Assembly: GCF_001458315.1 (NCBI RefSeq)
Contig: NZ_CYRX01000009.1
Span: 1-64,000 of the forward strand
Direction of reading: 5' to 3'
From: Thalassobacter stenotrophicus
GTDB lineage: Bacteria > Pseudomonadota > Alphaproteobacteria > Rhodobacterales > Rhodobacteraceae
Length of the DNA stretch: 64,000 bases
This document shows positions 38,156 through 47,589 of the stretch, one piece after another. The position numbers were made by a program, and so were the translations under genes. The notes under the pieces are model-generated. The model was not told the DNA's origin, searched no databases, and saw nothing but the letters and a program-made list of their open reading frames with translations. Position 1 is the first letter of the stretch. Each line of letters begins with the position of its first letter.

Positions 38156-38557
38156 ATGATCCTCGGCATCGGCACTGACCTCGCGAACATTGAACGCATT
38201 CAAGGAACGCTGGACCGCTTTGGCGACCGCTTCCGCAATCGTATCTTCACGGATGATGAGCAGCGTAAGGCCGAGAACCGCAAAGATGTCGCTGGCACCT
38301 ATGCCAAGCGTTGGGCCGCCAAGGAAGCGTGCTCCAAGGCGTTGGGCACGGGGCTGCGCATGGGCATCGCGTGGAAAGACATGTCGGTCACCAATCTGCC
38401 CACCGGGCAGCCGGTTATGCAGGTTACGGGCTGGGCCAAAGATCGTCTCGACGCGATGACCCCGCCCGGTCACGAGGCGATTATTCACGTCACCCTCACG
38501 GACGATCACCCATGGGCCCAAGCCATGGTCATGATTGAGGCTCGCCCCGCCGAATAA
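38156..38557 (+). CDS. acpS: holo-[acyl-carrier-protein] synthase
   Basis: The ATG at 38156 with GGAG upstream gives 133 residues beginning [15 protein letters not shown], where the Asp binds Mg2+. The second motif is [17 protein letters not shown] with the catalytic Glu-Ala-Lys region. It moves the 4'-phosphopantetheine arm from CoA to ACP. A 33-base in-frame extension upstream is not conserved. Confidence 0.97.
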   Translation: MILGIGTDLANIERIQGTLDRFGDRFRNRIFTDDEQRKAENRKDVAGTYAKRWAAKEACSKALGTGLRMGIAWKDMSVTNLPTGQPVMQVTGWAKDRLDAMTPPGHEAIIHVTLTDDHPWAQAMVMIEARPAE

Positions 38558-38664
38558 GGCCCAAAACACCGTAAAATGGGCGTGGACGTGGCTCTGCGCG
38601 CGGTTGACTCTGGACAGACCCCAAGGCAGGACGGTGGCTTGAGTTAGCACGGGAAAGAGGCCCT

Positions 38665-39447
38665 ATGGCAAGCACGGCAAAAAAAGAGGGCATCGGTGAG
38701 ACGCTCAGAACGGTTTTTTGGGCGCTGCTCATTGCTGGGGTCTTTAGAACACTGTTTTTTCAGCCTTTCTGGATCCCGTCTGGCTCCATGAAGGATACGT
38801 TGCTGATCGGTGATTTCCTGTTTGTGAACAAGATGGCCTATGGCTATTCGCGTCATTCCTGCCCGTTCTCGATGTGCCCCTTTTCGGGCCGCATCCTCGG
38901 ATCAGAGCCTGAGCGCGGAGATGTGATCGTGTTCCGCCATCCCGTGAACGGTGCGGATTTCATCAAGCGGGTCGTGGGGATGCCCGGCGATAAGGTGCAG
39001 ATGCAGGGCGGCGTGCTTTATATCAACGACACCGCCGTAAAGCTCGATCCCGTCGCTCCTTTTGTTGAGACGTTTGAACGCCAAGGCTCCGCCGGTCATT
39101 TGCCACGCTGCGCGAATGAACCTGTGGGATTGGGCGGCCAGTGCGAGAAGAACCGCTTTATCGAAACTCTGCCCGGGGGGGCGACGCATTCTGTCCTCGA
39201 TACGTTGACAGGCCGCGGTGATAACACGCCTGCCTTTGTCGTGCCCGAGGGTAACTATTTCTTCATGGGTGATAACCGTGACAACTCGCAAGACAGCCGC
39301 TTTACGCAGGCGCAGGGCGGTGTTGGGATGGTCCCGTTTGAGTACCTGATCGGCCGTGCGGACCGGGTGATGTTCTCGTCTGCTGGCGACCGGATGATCT
39401 ATTTCTGGACGTGGCGCGGCGACCGTTTTTACAAGGCGATCGAGTGA
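38665..39447 (+). CDS. lepB: signal peptidase I
   Basis: The 260-residue serine protease has one N-terminal membrane helix (about residues 14-33), catalytic Ser41 in [13 protein letters not shown] and Lys101 in [13 protein letters not shown]. It also has the family box [11 protein letters not shown] near residue 210. It removes signal peptides on the outer face of the membrane. Its stop overlaps the rnc start (GTGA), so the two are translationally coupled. Confidence 0.98.
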   Translation: MASTAKKEGIGETLRTVFWALLIAGVFRTLFFQPFWIPSGSMKDTLLIGDFLFVNKMAYGYSRHSCPFSMCPFSGRILGSEPERGDVIVFRHPVNGADFIKRVVGMPGDKVQMQGGVLYINDTAVKLDPVAPFVETFERQGSAGHLPRCANEPVGLGGQCEKNRFIETLPGGATHSVLDTLTGRGDNTPAFVVPEGNYFFMGDNRDNSQDSRFTQAQGGVGMVPFEYLIGRADRVMFSSAGDRMIYFWTWRGDRFYKAIE

Positions 39448-40133
39448 AGTTGAGTGCCGAACTGACGGCGTTTCAGACCCGGATCGGGCACGTCTTTGCA
39501 CGCCCTGATTTGTTGGTGCGCGCGATGACGCATTCCTCGATTTCCAGTGCGTCGCGCCCGGACAATCAACGGCTTGAGTTTCTGGGTGATCGGGTGCTGG
39601 GCCTCGTGATGGCCGAGGCGCTGATGGCCGAAGACAAAGCCGCGTCCGAGGGCCAATTGGCCCCGCGCTACAACGCCCTTGTCCGCAAAGAAACATGCGC
39701 TGCCGTCGCCCGTCAAATCGATCTGGGTGCCGTGCTAAAGCTTGGTAAATCCGAGATGGTGACTGGTGGTCGCCGCAAGGACGCGCTGCTTGGTGACGGG
39801 ATGGAGGCTTTGATCGCTGCTGTCTATTTGGATGGCGGGTTTGAGGCAGCACATGCTTTGGTCCTGCGTCTGTGGGGTGACCGGGTCGCACAGGTCGAAG
39901 AAGACGCGCGCGACCCCAAGACCGCGTTGCAGGAATGGGCACAGGCGCGTCGCTTGCAGCCGCCGACATATGCCTTGCTCAAACGCTCTGGACCCGACCA
40001 CGCGCCGGTTTTCCTGATTGAGGCTCAATTGGACAATGGTGCGCGCGCGCAGGCATCGGCGGGCAGCAAACGCCACGCTGAGCAGGCCGCCGCCAAAGCG
40101 CTTTTCGCGCAGATGGAGAAGAATGATGGCTGA
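39444..40133 (+). CDS. rnc: ribonuclease III
   Basis: The GTG at 39444, overlapping the lepB stop, gives 229 residues beginning [18 protein letters not shown]. It has the RNase III signature [12 protein letters not shown], the second acidic cluster [16 protein letters not shown], and a C-terminal dsRNA-binding domain ([31 protein letters not shown]). It processes rRNA precursors and structured RNAs. It overlaps era by 8 bases. Confidence 0.97.
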   Translation: MKLSAELTAFQTRIGHVFARPDLLVRAMTHSSISSASRPDNQRLEFLGDRVLGLVMAEALMAEDKAASEGQLAPRYNALVRKETCAAVARQIDLGAVLKLGKSEMVTGGRRKDALLGDGMEALIAAVYLDGGFEAAHALVLRLWGDRVAQVEEDARDPKTALQEWAQARRLQPPTYALLKRSGPDHAPVFLIEAQLDNGARAQASAGSKRHAEQAAAKALFAQMEKNDG

Positions 40134-41040
40134 CACAAAAGCCGGGTTTATCGCCCTCATCGGGGAGCCGAACGCCGGCAAATCCACGCTGCTGAACCGT
40201 ATGGTGGGGGCGAAAGTGTCCATCGTGACGCACAAAGTCCAGACCACGCGCGCACGTATTCGCGGCGTCGCGATGGAGGGGCAAAGCCAGCTTGTGTTTG
40301 TGGACACGCCCGGCCTGTTCCGCCCGCGTCGTCGGTTGGACCGTGCCATGGTTGCCGCCGCGTGGGGTGGTGCCGCGGATGCCGAAATCGTCGTGCTGTT
40401 GGTTGAGGCGCACAGGGGCCTCACCGAAGGTGTTGAGGCGATCATCGAGGCTCTTGAGGAGCGTATTTCGCCGAACCAAAAAGTGGCACTTGCGCTTAAC
40501 AAGATTGACCGCGTGAAGTCTGAGGTCCTGTTGGGCCTGACTGAAAAGCTAAACGCCCGTTACCCGTTCGTTGAGACGTTTATGATCTCGGCCGAGAAGG
40601 GGCATGGTGTCGATACGTTGCGCGGGTGGCTGGCTGAAAATCTACCGGATGGTCCTTGGCTGTACCCCGAAGATCAGATCGCCGACCTGCCGATGCGGAT
40701 GATCGCGGCAGAGATGACGCGCGAGAAACTGACCCTGCGGCTTCATCAAGAACTGCCCTACCAGTTGACCGTTGAGACGACCAATTGGGAAGAGCGCAAA
40801 GACGGCTCTGCCCGGATCGACCAGTTGATCTATGTGATCCGCGATGGTCACAAAGGCATCGTTTTGGGCAACAAAGGCGAGACGATCAAAGGCGTCAGCC
40901 AATCCGCCCGCCAAGAGCTAGAAGAATTCCTTGGCCGCCGTGTTCACCTGTTCCTACAGGTCAAAGTCCGGCCCAACTGGCTGGAAGAATCTGAGCGGTA
41001 TTCCGAGATGGGCCTTGATTTCAAGGACGGTAATTCTTGA
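40126..41040 (+). CDS. era: GTPase Era
   Basis: The start overlaps the end of rnc, with GGAG seven bases upstream of two adjacent ATG codons; I use the second, giving 304 residues. It has G1 [10 protein letters not shown]3 DTPGLF, G4 NKID, and a C-terminal KH domain with the loop [14 protein letters not shown]. Era binds the 3' end of 16S rRNA and supports 30S maturation. The stop overlaps the TTG start of the DUF1491 gene. Confidence 0.97.
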   Translation: MADTKAGFIALIGEPNAGKSTLLNRMVGAKVSIVTHKVQTTRARIRGVAMEGQSQLVFVDTPGLFRPRRRLDRAMVAAAWGGAADAEIVVLLVEAHRGLTEGVEAIIEALEERISPNQKVALALNKIDRVKSEVLLGLTEKLNARYPFVETFMISAEKGHGVDTLRGWLAENLPDGPWLYPEDQIADLPMRMIAAEMTREKLTLRLHQELPYQLTVETTNWEERKDGSARIDQLIYVIRDGHKGIVLGNKGETIKGVSQSARQELEEFLGRRVHLFLQVKVRPNWLEESERYSEMGLDFKDGNS

Positions 41041-41369
41041 CCCGACTGACCTCCGATTTTTGGGTGTCTGCCTACCGCAAGCATCTAGAGATGTTGGATA
41101 TTCCCTGCTTCGTCGTGGCAAAAGGCCATGCGCAGGCGGGCGCGGTTTTCGTCAAGGTTAACACCCTAGACGGAAACGCCTGCGTATATCAGCGCAGCTT
41201 TGACTTAATGACAGGCGAACGGCAGTGGGTGGAACTGACCAGAGGCCCAGAGGCGGCCTGCGACGCCGCGCTGTCGCGGCAGCGCGGGTTTGATCCAGAC
41301 CTGTGGGTCCTAGAGGTTGAGGATCGGCAGGGGCGACATCTGTTGGACACGCCACATTTGAACGCCTAA
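41037..41369 (+). CDS. DUF1491 family protein
   Basis: This 110-residue protein starts at a TTG overlapping the era stop (TTGA), with AAGGA about 9 bases upstream. It matches DUF1491 (FWVSAYRKHLEMLDIPCFVVAKGHAQAGAVFVKV as short blocks; then RGFDPDLWVLEVEDRQGRH). It is small, soluble and restricted to alphaproteobacteria as far as I know; function unknown. Translational coupling to era and the recO gene 9 bases downstream suggest, but do not show, a link to ribosome assembly or repair. Confidence 0.9.
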   Translation: MTRLTSDFWVSAYRKHLEMLDIPCFVVAKGHAQAGAVFVKVNTLDGNACVYQRSFDLMTGERQWVELTRGPEAACDAALSRQRGFDPDLWVLEVEDRQGRHLLDTPHLNA

Positions 41370-41378
41370 CTTTACGGC

Positions 41379-42098
41379 ATGGATTGGCGTGATCAGGGAA
41401 TGCTTCTGGCGGTTCGACCCCACGGAGAAAACTCTGTCATAGCAGAGGTTTTTACCCGTGGGCACGGGCGTCATTTGGGCGTGATCCGGGGGGGCACCTC
41501 GCGCAAGCTGGCCCCCATTCTGCAGCCGGGCGCACAGTTGGATGTCGCGTGGCGCGCGCGTCTCGAAAGCCATATGGGCAGTTTCACTGCGGAACCCATC
41601 CGGTCTCGGATGGCGGCGGTTCTGAACGACCCATTGCGATTATCGGCCCTGTCGAGCCTTTGCGCCACATCTGCCTTTTGCCTGCCGGAGCGGGAGAGTT
41701 TGCCCAACTTTCAAGCCGAGACCGAAGCCCTGGCGGACGCGATCCACAGTGGGAAAGGCTGGCTCAGCGCGTACATTTTCTGGGAGCTTCGCCTGTTGGA
41801 AGAAACCGGCTTTGCGCTGGATTTGAGCGCATGCGCCAACGGGGGCGGCGCGAATGATTTGGCCTATGTGTCGCCACGCACGGGCCGCGCGGTCAGTAGG
41901 ATGGGTGCGGGCGAATGGGCCGACCGTTTGCTGCCCTTGCCAGAGTGCCTATTGGGCGGCCCGATAACCTTAGACGGCGCACGTGCGGCACTGACCTTGA
42001 CAGGGCATTTCCTGACCCAGCACCTTGCACCATCGCTGGGCGGACGTGCGTTTCCGGCGGCGCGCACACGTTTTGTTGAGCAGGTCGCTCGCGCTTAG
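41379..42098 (+). CDS. recO: DNA repair protein RecO
   Basis: The 239-residue protein has the RecO N-terminal OB fold (MDWRDQGMLLAVRPHGENSVIAEVFT, then HGRHLGVIRGGTSRK) and the helical middle with LSALSSLCATSAFCLPERES. A zinc site is not evident, as usual in many proteobacterial forms. RecO anneals DNA and helps RecR and RecF load RecA. It is the last gene of the cluster. Confidence 0.94.
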   Translation: MDWRDQGMLLAVRPHGENSVIAEVFTRGHGRHLGVIRGGTSRKLAPILQPGAQLDVAWRARLESHMGSFTAEPIRSRMAAVLNDPLRLSALSSLCATSAFCLPERESLPNFQAETEALADAIHSGKGWLSAYIFWELRLLEETGFALDLSACANGGGANDLAYVSPRTGRAVSRMGAGEWADRLLPLPECLLGGPITLDGARAALTLTGHFLTQHLAPSLGGRAFPAARTRFVEQVARA

Positions 42099-42166
42099 CC
42101 GTGCAGCGCCATTGATTGGGCGTGCAGCTCTGGTAGGCTTACGTTTAGGTAAATCAGGAGCGACCC

Positions 42167-44152
42167 ATGCGGTGGATCAAAAGACTGGCGATTGGCGTTT
42201 TGGCCTTGGTCGCATTGGCAGTCGGGGCTTTGTTTATTGTGCCCACCGAGCGGATCGCCCGACTGGCCACAGATCAATTCGAACAAGCCACGGGCCGGGC
42301 GCTTACGATTAACGGATCAGTGCGGCCCGCGGTCTTTCCCAGCCTTGGGGTTCGGATCGAGGATGTTGCGATGGCCAACGCGGATTGGTCTGCGCAAGGC
42401 CCGATGCTGGCCGCAGCACGGCTGGATGTTAGTGTTGGGTTAATGGATCTTTTGGGTGGTGCAGTCTCTGTGGATCGCTTGGAATTGGTTGATCCCGTCG
42501 TCTTGCTGGAACGGGCCGCTGATGGTCGCGTGAACTGGGACGTTGCGCCCAGGACCACCTCACCCTCTGGCGCGACCACTACAGGCGGCAGCAGTACGAC
42601 GCTGCCAGAAATTTCCCTCGCAGAGGCGCGGATCATCAATGGCACGGTTGCGTTTATAGATGCGCAAGCGGATGCGCTGCACCGCGTGGAGGCGCTCGAT
42701 TTGACCATGACCCTGCCCAGTTTACAGGGCCGGGCAGAGGCGTCAGGCTCCGCTCTCTATAACGGAGCCGCCGTGACTTTTGATGGCGCACTAGATGGCA
42801 TGGCGGGCTTGTTGAGCGGCGATCTTACACCCATCGAGGCGCAGGTTGCGGTGGGCGGCACGACGGCCTCTGTCACAGGCAGCTTTGGGATGTCGCCCTT
42901 GGGATTTGAGGTGCAGTTGACCGCCCAAAGCACTGAACGGGCGACGCTTTTTGCAGCCATTGGGCAAGCGGCCCCCGACCTGCCGAGCGGCTTTGGGCGC
43001 GACCAGATAACCCTACAAACAGGCCTGACCTTGGCAACCGAAGGCTCACTGCATTTGCGGGATATGACGCTTGGGCTTGATGGCAACAGCCTCCGCGGTG
43101 ACGTGGATGTTTTCCCTAGCGAACAACGCCCCAAAATCGTGGCCACCCTCGATAGCCCGGGCCTAGACCTCAGCGCGCTGGCGGCTCAATCCGGCGGTGA
43201 GGCTGGCCCGAGCGCGGCCCCCACCACGAGCAGCGGTTGGAGTACCGCCCCCATAGACGTCAGCGCCCTCGGCCTTGCGGACGCTGAAATCGTACTGACG
43301 ACAGGGGCGATCGGCTTGGGGGATGCAACCCTTGATGCCGTTTCTGCGCGCCTTGTGTTGGACCGCGCGCGTGCGGTGATCACGCTCGCGCCTATTCGGG
43401 CCTATGGCGGCAGCATCACTGGCGAGGTTATCGTCAATGGCCGTGGTGGTTTGTCATCGCGCGTGAACCTTACCCTTTCTGGGCTGCAGACCCAGCCGCT
43501 TTTGACGGAGTTTCTCGATTTTGAACGGCTGCTAGGGCAGGCTGATGTATCGGTGAATGTGCTTGGGGTTGGTACGTCGATGGCCGCTCTGATGAGCAGC
43601 CTAGAAGGATCAGGCAATGTGTCGGTGGGCCGGGGTGAGATCCTCGGCCTCGACCTCGCTGGGATGATGCGTAACTTTGATCTGAATTTTCAGGGCGAAG
43701 GCGCGCGGACGATTTTTGATGGGATCACAGGCCAGTTTTCGTTGACCCAAGGTGTTTTGAACACGGACGACCTGACGCTCTCGGCTCCTTTGCTTGAGGC
43801 GCTGACACAGGGCCAAGTCAACATGGGTGCGCAAAACCTTGATCTAACGGTGGTGCCCGTGCTGTTGCAAAACGCCGAAGGCGCGGGGATTTCGGTGCCT
43901 TTGCGGATCACGGGGCCATGGAGCGCGCCGCGCATTCGGCCAGACCTTGAGGCCGCGACACTTCAGCAGCTCAACATCGACGGTGCCGCGATTGAGGACA
44001 ACGCACGTTTCGCGCTGCAACAAAAACTGGCTGAGGAATTGGACGTTGCACCCGAGGGCGTCACCGATGGTCAAAGCATTGAAGATGCCGTCAAAGACCG
44101 GGTTGAGGATAAAGTCCGCGATGCCTTGGGCGGGCTTTTCGGCGGCAACTGA
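42167..44152 (+). CDS. AsmA family protein
   Basis: The 661-residue protein begins MRWIKRLAIGVLALVALAVGALFIVP, a single N-terminal membrane anchor. It shows the AsmA patterns: TGRALTINGSVRPAVFPSLGVRIEDVAMANADW as consecutive blocks near residues 43-75, and a C-terminal AsmA_2 region (ILGLDLAGMMRNFDLNFQGEG; GISVPLRITGPWSAPRIRPD). AsmA-like proteins are periplasmic bridge-like proteins affecting outer-membrane biogenesis or lipid transport. It is followed by a shared terminator with gcrA. Confidence 0.92.
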   Translation: MRWIKRLAIGVLALVALAVGALFIVPTERIARLATDQFEQATGRALTINGSVRPAVFPSLGVRIEDVAMANADWSAQGPMLAAARLDVSVGLMDLLGGAVSVDRLELVDPVVLLERAADGRVNWDVAPRTTSPSGATTTGGSSTTLPEISLAEARIINGTVAFIDAQADALHRVEALDLTMTLPSLQGRAEASGSALYNGAAVTFDGALDGMAGLLSGDLTPIEAQVAVGGTTASVTGSFGMSPLGFEVQLTAQSTERATLFAAIGQAAPDLPSGFGRDQITLQTGLTLATEGSLHLRDMTLGLDGNSLRGDVDVFPSEQRPKIVATLDSPGLDLSALAAQSGGEAGPSAAPTTSSGWSTAPIDVSALGLADAEIVLTTGAIGLGDATLDAVSARLVLDRARAVITLAPIRAYGGSITGEVIVNGRGGLSSRVNLTLSGLQTQPLLTEFLDFERLLGQADVSVNVLGVGTSMAALMSSLEGSGNVSVGRGEILGLDLAGMMRNFDLNFQGEGARTIFDGITGQFSLTQGVLNTDDLTLSAPLLEALTQGQVNMGAQNLDLTVVPVLLQNAEGAGISVPLRITGPWSAPRIRPDLEAATLQQLNIDGAAIEDNARFALQQKLAEELDVAPEGVTDGQSIEDAVKDRVEDKVRDALGGLFGGN

Positions 44153-44169
44153 TCTCTGGGGTCAAATGA

Positions 44170-44204
44170 AAAAGGCGGGGCCGCTTTGCGTGGCCCCGCC
44201 TTTT
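44170..44204. terminator. strong bidirectional terminator between asmA-like gene and gcrA
   Basis: AAAAGGCGGGGCC (44170-44182) and GGCCCCGCCTTTT (44192-44204) form a perfect 13-bp stem around a 9-base loop. The A run on one side and T run on the other serve both converging genes. Confidence 0.92.
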
Positions 44205-44225
44205 CAATTCAAATACTGTATCAGC

Positions 44226-44819
44226 CTAGCGGCGACGATCGCGCCGCGATGACATCGGCTGGAAGGCCACGCCAACGTGGGCCTCACAATAGGGTTTGCC
44301 CTGTTGCGAAGGCAGCCCACAGAACCAGAAATCAGGCGTTGCAGGGTCACCGATGGGCCATTTGCAGGTCCGCTCTGTCAGTTCCATCAAGCCCAGCTTT
44401 TTGGCCGACTTCTCGATCTCATTGACCTTTGCAAGAGCCTCTGGGCTGATTTCATTGGCCGAGGGCTGCGGCGGCAAAGGTTGACCCGCAGGCACGATTT
44501 GCTTGCGCAAATGCGTAACGTTCGCAGGGCGGTCCGCCGACACGGGCACTGCCGCTTCGGTCTTTGGCTCAGGCTTTTTCTCGGGCTGCGGAGCCGCAGC
44601 GGGCTTCGACGGTGCGGCCTTGGCTACGGGTGCCGCCTTTTCTTTGGCGGCTGGTTTGGCAGCCGTACCCTGATTGCGGTTAGACAATCCAAGACGGTGC
44701 ACCTTGCCGATGACCGCATTGCGGGTCACACCGCCAAGTTCTTTTGCGATCTGACTGGCGCTTTGCCCTTCACCCCACATTTTTTTCAGCAGTTCTACGC
44801 GGTCATCTGTCCAGGACAT
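44226..44819 (-). CDS. gcrA: GcrA family cell cycle regulator
   Basis: The ATG at 44819 behind GAGAGG gives 197 residues beginning MSWTDDRVELLKKMWGEGQSASQIA, the GcrA DNA-binding domain. A Lys/Ala/Pro-rich linker follows (about residues 52-95). The C-terminal part has conserved cysteines (ERTCKWPIGDP, FWFCGLPS, KPYCEAH) that contact sigma70 RNA polymerase in the Caulobacter protein. GcrA activates promoters methylated at GANTC by CcrM. It is transcribed alone toward the bidirectional terminator. Confidence 0.95.
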   Translation of the reverse strand: MSWTDDRVELLKKMWGEGQSASQIAKELGGVTRNAVIGKVHRLGLSNRNQGTAAKPAAKEKAAPVAKAAPSKPAAAPQPEKKPEPKTEAAVPVSADRPANVTHLRKQIVPAGQPLPPQPSANEISPEALAKVNEIEKSAKKLGLMELTERTCKWPIGDPATPDFWFCGLPSQQGKPYCEAHVGVAFQPMSSRRDRRR

Positions 44820-44926
44820 TGCGCCTCTCTCAAATTGGGGGCCGTTGCCCCAAGGATTACGCCATTGTAACTGGAGCACGGCTGGTTACAAGCGCCGGGA
44901 ACGTTATATGGCAAGGGACAGGGCAA

Positions 44927-45736
44927 ATGACAAGACACGAGATTGGTGATCTGGGCGTCCGTCGGTTCGGATTGGTCAACTGGCTGGGTCTTTATACGTT
45001 GTGCTGGCGTGAAACGCGGCGGTTCCTTGCTGTTTGGACGCAGACGCTCTTGGCGCCGCTGATTACGGCGGGCCTCTTCCTTTTGATTTTCTCTCTGGCG
45101 GTCGGGACGCGTCGCGGCGACGTGATGGGCGTGCCGTTCGTGCATTTCCTCGCACCCGGCATTTTGATGATGACGGTTATTCAGAACAGCTTTGCCAATG
45201 TTTCGTCTTCAATCGTGATCTCAAAGGTGCAGGGCAACATCGTTGATACGCTGATGCCGCCTCTGTCCGCGGGGGAGTTGATGGTTGGCTACCTTGCTGG
45301 TGGTGTCCTGCGGGGTGCACTTGTTGCAGTCAGCGTTTCGCTCATTTTGTTTCCGATGATTGGGCTCGGCGTGGCGCATCCGCTTCTGGGGCTTTTTTAT
45401 GTTGTTCTTGGTGGGGCGTTCTTGGGCGCCCTTGGGGTTATTGCGGGTGTTTTCGCCAATAAGTTCGATCAAATGGCCGCGATCACCAACTTCATCGTGA
45501 TGCCGTTGAGCTTTTTGTCAGGCACGTTCTACAGCCTTGATAGCCTGCCGCCATTCATGCAGGCGCTTAGCCACGCAAATCCGGTCTTCTACTTAATCGA
45601 CGGTGTGCGCTTTGCCACGCTTGGGGTCTCTGACAGCTCGCCCCTGTTGGGGTTGGGCGTGATCCTTTTGGCGCTGGCGGCGGTTACTTCTTTGGGTTGG
45701 TGGATGTTCCGGACGGGCTACCGGCTGAAGGCTTAA
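44927..45736 (+). CDS. ABC-2 type transporter permease (YadH-like)
   Basis: The ATG at 44927 behind AGGG gives 269 residues with about six helices and the ABC-2 permease pattern (FLAPGILMMTVIQNSFANVSSSIV, MPLSFLSGTFYSLDSLP). It has no adjacent ATPase. The YadG-like ATPase at 28267-29199 is the obvious candidate partner because YadG and YadH are normally paired, but this is inference. Its last 53 bases overlap the convergent DMT gene. Confidence 0.9.
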   Translation: MTRHEIGDLGVRRFGLVNWLGLYTLCWRETRRFLAVWTQTLLAPLITAGLFLLIFSLAVGTRRGDVMGVPFVHFLAPGILMMTVIQNSFANVSSSIVISKVQGNIVDTLMPPLSAGELMVGYLAGGVLRGALVAVSVSLILFPMIGLGVAHPLLGLFYVVLGGAFLGALGVIAGVFANKFDQMAAITNFIVMPLSFLSGTFYSLDSLPPFMQALSHANPVFYLIDGVRFATLGVSDSSPLLGLGVILLALAAVTSLGWWMFRTGYRLKA

Positions 45737-46598
45737 TTCGGGCCTCACGCCACGCAAGAAGTGCGGCACCAGCAATGATGATACTGGCGCCCAGAACGCT
45801 TGTCGCGTCTGGGCGTACGCCAAAGAGGGCTGCGTCATAAAAAGCGGCGAACACCAAGGTCAGATAGCTGAACGGGGTGATAAAGCTCGCGTCAGCCCGT
45901 GACATCGCGTTCACGAAACAAGCCTGCGCACAGGCCATTAACACGCCTAACCCTGCAAGTGCTGCCCATTGCATCGCGGTGGGGGGCGCCCAAACAAAGC
46001 TGACGGCGATCGACGAAATCACCACGCCGATTGTGTTGTTGATGAACAGGATCGTTAGCGGCCCTTCGCGCCCGGCGAGGCGTTTGATGAAGATCAGCTC
46101 AAGCCCCATGATCAAGGCTGCCCCAAGCGCCAGAAACGCGCCCACCTGTAACGCACCCGCCCCGGGGCGCAACAAGACGACCGCGCCAACCAGCGCAATA
46201 AGCGCCGCGCTCCAACGGACGGGCCCCACACGTTCGCCCAACAGCGGAATCGCAAGCAGCATGCAGAACACGACGTTCAAAAAGCTCAACGCCGTCGCAT
46301 CCTGAAGCGGGATTGAGGCCACAGCGGCAAACATCAACGTCACGCCCAGCCAGCCGCAACTGGTGCGCGCGAGGTGGAGTTTTAGGTTCGTTGCACTCAG
46401 CTGCGGGCGCAGGATCAACACGACGCTGGTGATTGCGAGCCACGCGAAAATGAACCGACCATGGCTAATCTGAAGCGGATGCAAAGGCGGGCCGAGCGTT
46501 TCGGTGCCCAGCGCCTTGGCTAGCAATGTGGTGGCTGCGATGAAAACCGTGGCCGCGACCATAAAGGCCATGGCCAAAGCGCGGTTTTCAGCGGCCAA
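45684..46598 (-). CDS. EamA/DMT superfamily transporter
   Basis: This ten-helix inner-membrane protein has two EamA repeats ([35 protein letters not shown] near the start; [28 protein letters not shown] in the second, both read as short blocks). The substrate is unknown. I use TTG at 46598, overlapping the argF stop, because the conserved segment begins only a few residues later; ATG 46571 is the alternative. The C-terminal tail ([16 protein letters not shown]) overlaps the ABC permease gene tail to tail. Confidence 0.82.
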   Translation of the reverse strand: MAAENRALAMAFMVAATVFIAATTLLAKALGTETLGPPLHPLQISHGRFIFAWLAITSVVLILRPQLSATNLKLHLARTSCGWLGVTLMFAAVASIPLQDATALSFLNVVFCMLLAIPLLGERVGPVRWSAALIALVGAVVLLRPGAGALQVGAFLALGAALIMGLELIFIKRLAGREGPLTILFINNTIGVVISSIAVSFVWAPPTAMQWAALAGLGVLMACAQACFVNAMSRADASFITPFSYLTLVFAAFYDAALFGVRPDATSVLGASIIIAGAALLAWREARIKPSAGSPSGTSTNPKK

Positions 46599-47514
46599 GA
46601 CACCACCGCATGATGGCTTTTTGCGCGTGCAGGCGGTTTTCGGCCTCATCAAAGATGACTGAATTCGGTCCGTCCATCACCTCAGACGTGGCCTCCTCAT
46701 CCCGGTGCGCGGGCAGGCAGTGCATGAACAAACTATCGGGCTTTGCATGACGCATCAGTTCGGCGTTGACCTGATAGGGGCGTAGTTGGTTGTGACGGCG
46801 TTCGCGCGCGGTTTGGCTGTCGTGCATAGAAACCCACGTATCCGTCACGACCAGATCGGCGTTGGCGACGGCGCGGAATGGGTCACGTTCAATCTCGATG
46901 TTGCTACCCTTGGCGCGGGCTTCGTTCAAGAAAACCGCCTCCGGATCCAGGGTCGCGGGTCCTGAGAAGGTCAGATCAAACCCGAACTGTCCCGCCGCAT
47001 GAGCGAACGAGGCGAAGACGTTGTTCCCATCGCCGCACCACGTCACTTTCTTACCCGTGATGGGGCCGCGATGTTCCTCAAATGTCAGGATGTCTGCCAT
47101 AATTTGGCAAGGGTGCGTGCGGTTCGTCAGCCCGTTGATAACTGGCACGGTGGCGTGCTCTGCCATCTCTAGCAGGGTGTCTTCTTCAAAGGTGCGGATC
47201 ATGATCATGTCGACATAGCGCGATAGGACCCGGGCCGTGTCGGCGATAGTTTCGCCATGCCCAAGCTGCATGTCGGAGCCGGACAGAACCATGGTTTCGC
47301 CGCCCATCTGGCGCACGCCGACATCAAACGATACGCGCGTCCGGGTCGAGGGTTTCTCAAAGATCAGCGCGACCATGTGGTTTTCCAGCGGACGGTCCGC
47401 ATCTGGCGTGCCCTTGGGCAGGCCCGCGCGCGCCGTTTTCATTGCGCTAGCTTGGTCAAGCATCGCCCGCAGGTCGGCAGGGTCGGTTTTGTTGATATCG
47501 ATGAAATGGGTCAT
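46588..47514 (-). CDS. argF: ornithine carbamoyltransferase
   Basis: The 308-residue enzyme has the carbamoyl-phosphate motif STRTRVSF, the HPCQ motif ([17 protein letters not shown]), the ornithine loop (DTWVSM) and HCLPAHR near the C-terminus. It makes citrulline in arginine synthesis. It follows argD by 75 bases on the same strand and is probably co-transcribed. In many related genomes hslO follows argF; here a DMT transporter gene does. Confidence 0.97.
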   Translation of the reverse strand: MTHFIDINKTDPADLRAMLDQASAMKTARAGLPKGTPDADRPLENHMVALIFEKPSTRTRVSFDVGVRQMGGETMVLSGSDMQLGHGETIADTARVLSRYVDMIMIRTFEEDTLLEMAEHATVPVINGLTNRTHPCQIMADILTFEEHRGPITGKKVTWCGDGNNVFASFAHAAGQFGFDLTFSGPATLDPEAVFLNEARAKGSNIEIERDPFRAVANADLVVTDTWVSMHDSQTARERRHNQLRPYQVNAELMRHAKPDSLFMHCLPAHRDEEATSEVMDGPNSVIFDEAENRLHAQKAIMRWCLGR

Positions 47515-47589
47515 AAGCGTTCTTCGGATCGGCGGCGGGGTGGGACCTGTGTGCCCAACACCCCGCGCTATGTTTCAATGGTACGGCGA

